DNA of 7,223 nt from Gemmatimonadota bacterium (GTDB lineage: Bacteria > Gemmatimonadota > Gemmatimonadetes > Gemmatimonadales > GWC2-71-9), in assembly GCA_003220855.1 (NCBI GenBank), contig QHTP01000267.1, positions 1-7,223 on the forward strand. Direction: 5' to 3'. Position numbers and translations under genes: made by a program. This document shows positions 1-4,641 of this stretch, in pieces. The notes beneath the pieces were generated by a model, which searched no databases, was not told the DNA's origin, and saw only the letters and a list, made by a program, of their open reading frames with translations. Numbering within the stretch: the stretch's first letter is position 1; every line of letters starts with the position of its first letter.

Positions 1-151
1 GTTGCAGGCGCCAGTGACGCTCGCGGAGCGCGGCGCCGGTCTTGAGCAGGTCCGCCTGGGAGACCTTGCCACTCCAATAGCCCTCGGTGGCGCGCTTCAG
101 CTCGCGAGCGGCCCCGAGGTGCGGGAATCCGAGATTGTGAGAGATGGGCAT
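1..151 (-). CDS. metE: Cobalamin-independent methionine synthase MetE, N-terminal 50 residues (partial)
   Basis: The minus strand from the ATG at 151-149 reads MPISHNLGFPHLGAARELKR and continues with a GYWSGKVSQADLLKTGAALR stretch to RERHWRLQ, where the window ends. This matches the start of MetE (5-methyltetrahydropteroyltriglutamate--homocysteine methyltransferase). In that family an LGFPRxGxxRELKxAxExYW segment and an LRxRHW segment belong to the N-terminal barrel that helps bind the folate. The enzyme is cytosolic and makes methionine by methyl transfer from methyl-tetrahydrofolate to homocysteine without B12. The zinc-binding catalytic half lies outside the window. The gene is 65 bases downstream of the sigma operon on the same strand, so it may be read through from it. 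No clear Shine-Dalgarno precedes the ATG, but a TAGATT box lies 9 bases upstream. Family identity is firm; regulation is inferred. Confidence 0.9.
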   Translation of the reverse strand, partial: MPISHNLGFPHLGAARELKRATEGYWSGKVSQADLLKTGAALRERHWRLQ

Positions 152-160
152 AGGGATTGG

Positions 161-193
161 AATCTACCTACACCCGGGGCCGGACGGTAACGC
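161..193 (-). promoter_or_regulatory. Candidate metE promoter with a GCGTTACC box
   Basis: On the minus strand GCGTTACC (193-186) is followed by a TAGATT box (166-161), which lies 9 bases before the metE ATG. Read as a promoter, TTACCG (190-185) and TAGATT are 18 bases apart, and transcription would begin almost at the ATG. The same GCGTTACC octamer occurs twice in the divergent sigma control region. The downstream block here does not match the ACTCTT seen there, so it may be a different promoter class or an operator half-site. The assignment is weak. Confidence 0.35.
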
Positions 194-216
194 GCCCCGC
201 TTGGCCGGCGACGGCC

Positions 217-897
217 TTAGGGCTTGTGCGGGTTCGGGGGTGGTTTGTGAGGATTCGTCTGGCCCGGCGGCACCCAGCCGGGTGTCCGGCCGGGCGGTGA
301 GCCACCCGCCGCACGGGCCAGGCCCGCCGCCGCCTGCGCGGGGGTCGCCCCCCCAGCCACGCCTGCCTGCACGTCCCCGGGAAGCGCCAGCAGGTCCCCC
401 GGCGTGCGACCGGCACTGATCATTACCTCCATCAGCTGAACCGTCTGCGTGGCGGGGACGCCGAGGGCCGCCAGGGTGGCGGCGACCCGCAACACCAGCG
501 CCGGATCGTACGGGCCCCGGCTGACGCGCACCAGGTCGCTCACCTCGCCCGGGGTGAGCCCGGCACTGAGGCCATCGGCCCCCCCCTCCACTACTTCGGC
601 CGCTGGGCTCGCCAGGCCACCCGCGCGCACCGCGTCGGTCGCGTCCGCGAGACGGGCGGCGAGCGCGCGCACCGCCGCGATCAGCCGCTCGGCCGGGACC
701 CGTTTCGCGCCACCCTCGATGGCTTTTTGGACGAGCGGCTCGGTCGGCAGGCCGCGCGCCGCGGCGCCCGCGGCGATGTCCTGCACGGCGCGCTGCACCT
801 CCGGCGGCACGCGTCCATCGAGGCGCGCTCCGACGTCTTGCGCCGCCAACCGCAGCGCCGTCGAGAGCGCGAACGCGAGTGTGAGGAACGATCTCAC
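217..897 (-). CDS. Exported Ala/Gly-rich protein of unknown function with NPHKP tail
   Basis: The 226-residue product starts at a GTG (897-895) that overlaps the upstream stop as GTGA. The overlap and the signal peptide that follows fix this start, although the frame stays open further upstream. Residues 1-20 (MRSFLTLAFALSTALRLAAQ) are a signal peptide, probably cut near AA-QDVG. The mature part is Ala/Gly/Leu-rich with likely helical segments, including PLVQKAIEGGAKRVPAERL (about 55-73) and TVQLMEVMISAGRTPGDLL (about 152-170). It ends in a Pro-rich tail, GQTNPHKPPPNPHKP, containing NPHKP twice. No catalytic motif is visible and I do not recognise a named family. As the third gene of the sigma operon, it is probably a periplasmic or surface protein made together with the sigma factor and its membrane regulator. 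The tail resembles that of the exported protein at 2634-2966. Confidence 0.85.
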   Translation of the reverse strand: MRSFLTLAFALSTALRLAAQDVGARLDGRVPPEVQRAVQDIAAGAAARGLPTEPLVQKAIEGGAKRVPAERLIAAVRALAARLADATDAVRAGGLASPAAEVVEGGADGLSAGLTPGEVSDLVRVSRGPYDPALVLRVAATLAALGVPATQTVQLMEVMISAGRTPGDLLALPGDVQAGVAGGATPAQAAAGLARAAGGSPPGRTPGWVPPGQTNPHKPPPNPHKP

Positions 898-1550
898 AGC
901 GTGCGCGCTCCCCGGATGGTCACGGCAACCATGCTGTTGCGGCGGCCGAACCCGTCGTCGATCGCCGGCGCCGCCGGGTCCGCGACCCAGCGCTCGCCGT
1001 CCACGACGAAGGCGTATTGGTGCTGGCCGACGGGTAGCGCGAGCGTGGTCGTCCATACACCACTCGAGCCCGCCCGCGCCAACGGCGCCGCGTTCAGATC
1101 CCACTGATTGAACGTGCCCGCCAGGGCGACGTGCCGAGCGCCCGGAGCGTACAGGACGAATCGCACGAACACGGAGTCGCGGGCCCCGCTGCGCACCAGT
1201 GATGCAGGGACAGGCGTGACGGCCGGGGCCCGCAGCAGCAGGAGAGCGACGCCCGCCGCGATGGCGAGAGCGCCGGCCCACACCAACGGACGCAGCCGCA
1301 GCCGCAGCTCCACGTCGCGTGGCGCGGTCACCCAGTGCCACGCGCGGCGCGTGCGAGAGGCGGCGTGACGCCGCACCACGGCCATCACGCGGTCGTCCAG
1401 CGCAGGCGACAGGACGACCGGCGTGCGATCCACCGCGCCGACCAGTCGCAGCGCCTCCGCGCCCTCCGCGCGCAGCTCGGGCGGTAGCTCGGCGAGCGAC
1501 AGCTCGCCGTCCAGCAGCTGCTTCACGAGAGGGTGATAGCCGAGGCTCAT
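894..1550 (-). CDS. Membrane protein with sigma-regulator-like N-terminus and external CBM48 (glycogen-binding) domain
   Basis: The 218-residue protein starts at the ATG at 1550-1548. An AGGAG (minus strand, 1560-1556) lies 5 bases upstream, and the start overlaps the sigma stop as ATGA. Residues 1-86 are predicted cytoplasmic, with acidic and Leu-rich segments ending in a basic RLRLR stretch. Residues 88-107 form one TM helix (LVWAGALAIAAGVALLLLRA), so the C-terminus should be outside the inner membrane. Residues about 127-195 fit the AMPK-beta/CBM48 E-set fold: VRFVLYAPGARHVALAGTFNQW, a GVWTTTLALPVGQHQYAFVVDG segment, then ERWVADP. Position right after an ECF sigma factor suggests an anti-sigma factor. 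No HxxxCxxC zinc motif is present, so it is not a classical ZAS type. I infer that carbohydrate or glycan binding outside could control sigma release inside. The CBM48 and TM calls are strong; the anti-sigma role is inference. Confidence 0.85.
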   Translation of the reverse strand: MSLGYHPLVKQLLDGELSLAELPPELRAEGAEALRLVGAVDRTPVVLSPALDDRVMAVVRRHAASRTRRAWHWVTAPRDVELRLRLRPLVWAGALAIAAGVALLLLRAPAVTPVPASLVRSGARDSVFVRFVLYAPGARHVALAGTFNQWDLNAAPLARAGSSGVWTTTLALPVGQHQYAFVVDGERWVADPAAPAIDDGFGRRNSMVAVTIRGARTL

Positions 1551-2098
1551 AAGTGCTCCTTCATCAGGTCCCGCAATCTGTCGTACGCCCGATGCATCCG
1601 CATCTTGAGCGACGCCACGGTCGCCCCCGTTCGCCCCGCGATTTCGTCATACGCCAGGCCTTCGATATGCTTCAGCACGAATACCTCGCGCTGCTCCGGC
1701 GTAAGGTGCGTGAGCGATCGCTCGAGGGCCCGCATCCGCTCCGTCTGCTCGAACGTCCCGTCGGGCCGATCCGCCGCCGCGACAGCGTCGTCCCGCTCGT
1801 CGAGCGGCCGGCCTTCCCGCTGCCGGCGGCGCCGCTCCGCATAGCACCGATTGCGCAGGATCAGGAACAGCCACCCCGCAAACTTGTCCGGCTCACGGCA
1901 ATCCGCCAGGCGATCGAACGCCCGCACCAACGCGTCCTGCACGGCATCTTCACCCGCGTCGAGGGAGCCCAGCATGCGCGCCGCGTAGCGCGCGTAGCGG
2001 TCGCGGTAGCGGTGCACTAACACCGCATACCGCTCCACCTCGCCCCCCAACACCGCCCGCACGACCTCACTGTCCGTTGCGTCGCCCGCGAGACCCAA
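1547..2098 (-). CDS. ECF (RpoE-like) RNA polymerase sigma factor
   Basis: The 183-residue protein has both ECF domains. Region 2 (about 22-93) contains the DAGEDAVQDALVRAF segment that contacts core polymerase and the AGWLFLILRNRCYAERRRR segment of region 2.4, which reads the -10 element. Region 4 (about 123-178) contains LTPEQREVFVLKHIEGLAYD followed by the helix-turn-helix EIAGRTGATVASLKMRMHRA, which reads the -35 element. Length is normal for the group. The start is a TTG (2098-2096): an in-frame TGA lies two codons upstream and GAGGG (minus strand, 2109-2105) is 6 bases before it. A GTG at codon 13 is the alternative but would trim region 2. The gene leads an operon with a membrane CBM48 protein and an exported protein. 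It probably autoregulates through the promoter at 2175-2204. Which ECF subgroup it belongs to cannot be told from sequence alone. Confidence 0.95.
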   Translation of the reverse strand: MGLAGDATDSEVVRAVLGGEVERYAVLVHRYRDRYARYAARMLGSLDAGEDAVQDALVRAFDRLADCREPDKFAGWLFLILRNRCYAERRRRQREGRPLDERDDAVAAADRPDGTFEQTERMRALERSLTHLTPEQREVFVLKHIEGLAYDEIAGRTGATVASLKMRMHRAYDRLRDLMKEHL

Positions 2099-2104
2099 CC
2101 GTCA

Positions 2105-2109
2105 CCCTC
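2105..2109 (-). promoter_or_regulatory. Ribosome binding site supporting the TTG start of the ECF sigma gene
   Basis: GAGGG on the minus strand lies 6 bases upstream of the TTG at 2098. An in-frame TGA at 2104-2102, between this site and the TTG, excludes any longer form. Confidence 0.6.
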
Positions 2110-2174
2110 ACTGCCCGAAGTTGTGCAGGTGATGCTAGGGGCCGCGGCCGACGCGGGCAACCCGTCCGCCCCTA

Positions 2175-2204
2175 AAGAGTCACCCGGGACATGGTTGGTA
2201 ACGC
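2175..2204 (-). promoter_or_regulatory. Two-block promoter for the ECF sigma operon (minus-strand arm of a divergent pair)
   Basis: Minus-strand GCGTTACC (2204-2197), 16 bases, then ACTCTT (2180-2175). The same two blocks at the same spacing occur on the plus strand at 2233-2262, pointing the other way. Spacing of 16 is typical of ECF-type -35/-10 pairs. Transcription would start near 2168, leaving a leader of about 70 bases before the TTG. The sigma factor that reads it is inferred, most simply the one encoded here. The repeated blocks could instead be operators. Confidence 0.6.
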
Positions 2205-2240
2205 CCGACCCTGCTGCAACTTGCGGCACAACGCGTTACC
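2197..2240. repeat. Inverted repeat GGTAACGC / GCGTTACC in the divergent control region
   Basis: Perfect 8-base arms at 2197-2204 and 2233-2240 are separated by 28 bases, 36 bases centre to centre. They are the upstream blocks of the two divergent promoters and could also be a pair of regulator half-sites. The arms are far apart for a stable RNA hairpin, so a DNA-level role is more likely. Confidence 0.7.
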
Positions 2241-2262
2241 TCGCTCGGGGGCCGGCACTCTT
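2233..2262 (+). promoter_or_regulatory. Two-block promoter for the region-2 sigma gene (plus-strand arm of a divergent pair)
   Basis: GCGTTACC (2233-2240), 16 bases, then ACTCTT (2257-2262), matching the minus-strand copy at 2204-2175. Transcription would begin near 2270, giving a leader of about 15 bases with the ribosome binding site at 2276-2280. Assignment to an ECF sigma is inference from duplication, spacing and neighbouring genes. Confidence 0.6.
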
Positions 2263-2275
2263 CTATGGCGAGAAC

Positions 2276-2280
2276 GGAGG
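2276..2280 (+). promoter_or_regulatory. Ribosome binding site fixing the start at 2285
   Basis: GGAGG lies 4 bases before the ATG at 2285. The same frame is open back to 2123, but that extension would run through the divergent promoter region and encodes nothing sigma-like. The start at 2285 is therefore preferred. Confidence 0.75.
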
Positions 2281-2284
2281 GTCG

Positions 2285-2623
2285 ATGCCCCATCACAATC
2301 GCTCGGTACCGGATCTCACCCTGCTCGGGTGGGTGGCGAGCGGCGACACGGCGGCACTGCGCGAGCTCGAGCAACGTCACGGCAGCAGCGTGTACGCACT
2401 CGCCTATGGCATCGTCATCGATCCCGGGGAAGCGGACGAGGTAGTGGCCGAGACGTTCGCATACGTCTGGCTCAGCGCCGCCCGCTTCGTCGAGACCGCC
2501 AGCACCTCGGTTGCAACCTGGCTGGGTGATATCACCCGCAGCCGCGCCCGCGCGGTGTTGCTGTCGCGGGAGTGGGCGGGGGGGTGGACACCCCTCGAGC
2601 GGGCGGCCGACTTCACGACGTAA
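2285..2623 (+). CDS. Sigma-70 region 2-only protein (no region 4)
   Basis: The 112-residue product resembles ECF region 2 over almost its whole length. LLGWVASGDTAALRELEQRH (13-32) corresponds to the first helices. DPGEADEVVAETFAYVW (46-62) is the 2.2-2.3 core-binding segment. TSVATWLGDITRSRARAVLL (74-93) corresponds to the end of region 2. The protein ends about 20 residues later with no region 4 helix-turn-helix. The next gene starts 10 bases after the stop behind its own strong ribosome binding site, so region 4 is truly absent here rather than frame-shifted. It could bind core polymerase as half of a split sigma, act as a modulator of the divergent sigma, or be a decayed sigma gene. Split sigma factors are known (SigO/RsoA of Bacillus subtilis, where RsoA supplies region 2). 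Similarity is clear; function is inference. Confidence 0.8.
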   Translation: MPHHNRSVPDLTLLGWVASGDTAALRELEQRHGSSVYALAYGIVIDPGEADEVVAETFAYVWLSAARFVETASTSVATWLGDITRSRARAVLLSREWAGGWTPLERAADFTT

Positions 2624-2628
2624 GGAGG
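2624..2628 (+). promoter_or_regulatory. Strong ribosome binding site for the small exported protein
   Basis: GGAGG directly follows the TAA stop of the region-2 sigma gene and lies 5 bases before the ATG at 2634. It implies efficient translation of the second gene and supports a two-gene transcript. Confidence 0.8.
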
Positions 2629-2633
2629 ACTGG

Positions 2634-2966
2634 ATGATTCGCAAACTTCTCGGATTCGCCGCGGCATGCGCGGTGCCCACGCTGTTGGCGGCACAGACGC
2701 CGCAGATTCCCAACGCGCACGCGTCCGACCAGGGCAAGGCCATGGTCGCGCTGCACTCGCAAGGTGCCGCGCACCGGGCGAAGCACCGCCGGGGAGACGT
2801 GGTGGCCGTCGACGCGCCACGCAACCCCAACGCCGCCACACCGGCGACGCACGCCACGCCCGCGATGCCGGGGCATGGCGATGTTCCGACGATGCCGGCG
2901 CATCGGGCGACGCCCGCCACGCCAGCTCATAAGCAGGGGCAGCCGACCAACCCGCATCGGCCGTAA
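2634..2966 (+). CDS. Small exported His/Pro/Ala/Thr-rich protein with NPHRP tail
   Basis: The 110-residue protein starts at an ATG with an excellent ribosome binding site. Residues 1-20 (MIRKLLGFAAACAVPTLLAA) are a signal peptide, with a probable cut before QTPQIP. Residues 55-62 read DVVAVDAP. After that the chain is low-complexity, with repeated ATPAT/TPAMPGH/TMPAHRATPATPAH-type units spaced by His, and it ends in GQPTNPHRP. No enzyme motif is present and I do not recognise a family. The His-rich repeats might bind metal, or the chain may simply be disordered. It is the second gene after the region-2 sigma gene and is followed by a terminator. Its tail resembles that of the exported protein at 217-897, which suggests a shared fate outside the cell. 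Confidence 0.8.
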   Translation: MIRKLLGFAAACAVPTLLAAQTPQIPNAHASDQGKAMVALHSQGAAHRAKHRRGDVVAVDAPRNPNAATPATHATPAMPGHGDVPTMPAHRATPATPAHKQGQPTNPHRP

Positions 2967-2990
2967 CGTCACCGGTAGTCACAGAGGAAC

Positions 2991-3027
2991 GTAGGGGCGC
3001 AGCATGCTGCGCCCCTACCTGTTTTTT
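2991..3027 (+). terminator. Rho-independent terminator: 28-base perfect palindrome plus T-tract
   Basis: 2991-3018 is a perfect palindrome with arms of 14 bases (GTAGGGGCGCAGCA and its complement). It is followed by CTG and six T (3022-3027). As RNA it forms a stem of about 12 GC-rich pairs with a tight loop. It ends the region-2 sigma/exported-protein transcript and isolates the gene starting at 3073. The inner arm AGGGGCGCAG recurs in the terminator at 4594-4619. Confidence 0.9.
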
Positions 3028-3072
3028 CGCCGACTGTATCCGTGAGTCCGCGCGCGGCATAGCTTTGGTGCC

Positions 3073-4039
3073 GTGAAGCGGGGGATTCCAGCGCTGCTGG
3101 CGGCGGTGATCACACTTCCCGGGCCGGCGGCCGCGCAGACCGAATTGTCCGTCGGCCTGGGCGTCGGCACCGTGCGGTATTCCGCCGGCGCGGCGTTCGG
3201 GACGGCCGTGCTCTCGCCCGCCGTCCGATACACGTCTGCGGCGCTGGCGGCGGACCTTTCAGCCTCGCTCGCCTCGCTCCCGGGAGGCGCGTGGGCCGGC
3301 CAGGGAATGACGGGCCTCTCGGTGGTCAGCGCACCGCTCGCCCGCGCCCTACGCTTCGGTGCCGATCTCACGCTCGGCGGCACTACGCGCAGCGATGGCG
3401 GCTCGACCGCGGCGGCACACGCCGTCGCGGAGCTCTCCCGGTCCGCCAGCACGTGGGGGCTGGGGATCGGCGTCGGCCCGTCCACCGGCGCGATTTCGGG
3501 CGACCTCCCCGTCACGGCATTGCACACTCGCGCCCGCGTCTGGTGGCGTCCCGAGAGCGGGCCGGGGGCGCCGCAGCTCCAACTCAGCGTCGAGCCCACC
3601 CGGTTTCCGGACTATTGGTTCACAGATGCGAGCCTGGCGGCCACCCTCGAGCCGGGGCGAGCGATCGTGTCGCTGTGGATCGCCGGGCGGACGTCGGCGG
3701 CCTTTCCTTCGGAGGGAGCTGGGGGCGCGTTCGTGCAGTTCTTCGCGACGCCCAGGGTCGCGGTGGAGCTGGGCGGCGGGAGCTATCTCCCACAGCCTGG
3801 TCGTGCGGTTCCGCATGGCGGGGGCCCGCTCGGTGGCGATGGCGGGCGATTGGAACTCCTGGCAGCAGGTGGATTTGCGCCCGCTGGGCGACGACGTGTG
3901 GGAGGGAACACTCGGCCTGCCGCGTGGCCTGTATCACTTCAACCTGCTGGTCGACGGCGCGGATTGGGTGGTGCCGAACGGCGTGGCGACCGTGCCCGAC
4001 GGGTTGGGTGGGATGGTGGCCGTGCTCATCGTACCGTAG
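3073..4039 (+). pseudogene. Exported beta-rich protein with C-terminal CBM48 domain, interrupted by a frameshift near 3790
   Basis: The GTG at 3073 opens a signal peptide (MKRGIPALLAAVITLPGPAAAQ) and about 215 residues of alternating Gly/Ala/Ser/Val strands. These suggest an outer-membrane beta-barrel, ending at VAVELGGGSYL. After about 3787 this frame turns into Arg/Gly-rich nonsense. The +1 frame instead reads VVRFRMAGARSVAMAGDWNSW, DVWEGTLGLPRGLYHFNLLVDG and VPNGVATVPDGLGGMVAVLIVP to the TAG at 4037-4039, a good AMPK-beta/CBM48 domain of about 80 residues. Dropping one base in the CCC at 3789-3791 joins the two as GGGSYLHSLVVRFRMAGARS. So this is either one gene with an indel (or sequencing error), or recoding. 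No ribosome binding site precedes the GTG; a TAGCTT box 7 bases upstream would suit a leaderless start. Barrel and CBM48 calls are fair; the frameshift is evident; its cause is unknown. Confidence 0.75.
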
Positions 4040-4043
4040 GAAT

Positions 4044-4075
4044 AGACGCACAGACGCCTAGACACACTGACGCGC
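4044..4075 (+). repeat. Imperfect 8-base tandem repeat, four units
   Basis: Four 8-base units follow one another, starting from AGACGCAC at 4044. Later units differ at one to three positions. They lie between the stop at 4039 and the promoter at 4088. No function is evident. Confidence 0.6.
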
Positions 4076-4087
4076 AGGAGAACGTGC

Positions 4088-4116
4088 TTGACGGTGACTG
4101 CCGCGACCCCTACAGT
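4088..4116 (+). promoter_or_regulatory. Sigma-70-type promoter for the four-helix membrane protein
   Basis: TTGACG (4088-4093), 17 bases, then TACAGT (4111-4116). This is the best housekeeping-type promoter in the window. Transcription would begin near 4123, giving a leader of about 37 bases to the ATG at 4160. It also rules out the upstream TTG codon at 4088 as a start, since that base is inside the -35 box. Confidence 0.65.
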
Positions 4117-4159
4117 CGCAGCGGTCTGTAGCTCCATGTCTCCTCTCGCGAGGTGCGCT

Positions 4160-4585
4160 ATGGGCAAGATCAACTGGGGTCGCGTGGTGGTGGGCGGGCT
4201 CTTGGCGGGGGTGGTGCTGAACATCGTGGACTTTGTGTTTTACGGCGTGATGATGAAGCAGGACATCGCCGCGGCGATGCAGGCGCTGGGCAAGCAGCCG
4301 GGAGCGATGGACAGTCTCGTGCCGCTGTTCGTGGTGCTGGACTTCGTCTACGGCATCGGTCTGCTCTGGGTGTACGCGGCGATCCGGCCGCGCTTCGGCG
4401 CGGGCGCGAAGACGGCGGTGATTGCGGGCGTCGCCGTGTGGTTTTTTGCCGGGCTGCTGCACGCGCTCGGGGAGGCGCCGATGGGGCTGTTCCCGCAGCA
4501 GATGTACACGGTCGGCACGATCGTAGAGCTCGTGAAGTATGCGGCGGCGGGGGCGGTGGGGGCGTACGTGTATAAGGAGATGTAG
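4160..4585 (+). CDS. Four-helix integral membrane protein, function unknown
   Basis: The 141-residue protein starts at the ATG at 4160, with GAGG (4150-4153) 6 bases upstream and a promoter at 4088-4116. An in-frame ATG at 4138 would add seven residues but has no better ribosome binding site. Predicted TM helices lie at about 9-30 (VVVGGLLAGVVLNIVDFVFY), 53-74 (LVPLFVVLDFVYGIGLLWVY), 83-103 (AKTAVIAGVAVWFFAGLLHA) and 118-137. The loop between the first two is polar with Met/Gln (KQDIAAAMQALGKQPGAMDS). The opening INWxRVVxGGLLAGVV resembles uncharacterised membrane proteins seen in several environmental phyla, from general recognition only. There is no transporter or enzyme motif. It is monocistronic, sits head-on to the SusCD operon, and is separated from it by the terminator at 4586-4619. 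Confidence 0.85.
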   Translation: MGKINWGRVVVGGLLAGVVLNIVDFVFYGVMMKQDIAAAMQALGKQPGAMDSLVPLFVVLDFVYGIGLLWVYAAIRPRFGAGAKTAVIAGVAVWFFAGLLHALGEAPMGLFPQQMYTVGTIVELVKYAAAGAVGAYVYKEM

Positions 4586-4619
4586 AAAAACATGAGGGGC
4601 GCAGCGAACTGCGCCCCTC
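4586..4619 (-). terminator. Rho-independent terminator of the SusCD operon
   Basis: An 11-base-pair stem (arms 4594-4604 and 4609-4619, GAGGGGCGCAG and its complement) closes on a CGAA loop. On the minus strand it is followed by ATG and five T (the A-run at 4590-4586), so it stops transcription from the SusD gene. Read on the plus strand it lacks a T-tract, though the hairpin may also slow transcripts from the membrane protein gene. Confidence 0.85.
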
Positions 4620-4641
4620 GTCCTGTCACAGGCACATGCTC

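Noticed and set aside
152..216. SAM or cobalamin riboswitch upstream of metE
   Set aside because: Only 65 bases lie between the upstream stop and the ATG, too short for a usual SAM-I or cobalamin riboswitch, and no matching fold is seen.
449..1111. Plus-strand open frames opposite the sigma operon (449-1111, 727-1107, 1553-2020)
   Set aside because: They are Arg/Ala/Pro/Ser-rich mirror frames of well-supported minus-strand genes, with no ribosome binding sites or domains.
898..1341. Upstream extension of the exported protein's frame (long form 217-1341, minus)
   Set aside because: The extension overlaps the membrane CBM48 gene in another frame and is Arg/Gly-rich without domain signal. The GTG at 897 has a signal peptide and a GTGA junction.
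2132..2160. Minus-strand TTGCCC-17-TAGCAT as promoter of the ECF sigma operon
   Set aside because: It is a passable sigma-70 match and may add basal transcription, but it is a single weak hit in GC-rich DNA; the repeated two-block element at 2175-2204 is better supported.
2123..2284. N-terminal extension of the region-2 sigma protein
   Set aside because: It would run through the divergent promoters, has no sigma-like sequence, and the GGAGG at 2276-2280 marks the ATG at 2285.
3800..4131. First-frame continuation of the barrel protein to 4131
   Set aside because: It turns into Arg/Gly-rich sequence without pattern, while the +1 frame encodes a clear CBM48 domain over the same bases.
4088..4159. 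Longer start for the four-helix membrane protein
   Set aside because: The TTG at 4088 is inside the TTGACG promoter box and the added residues are not membrane-like; the ATG at 4160 has its own ribosome binding site.
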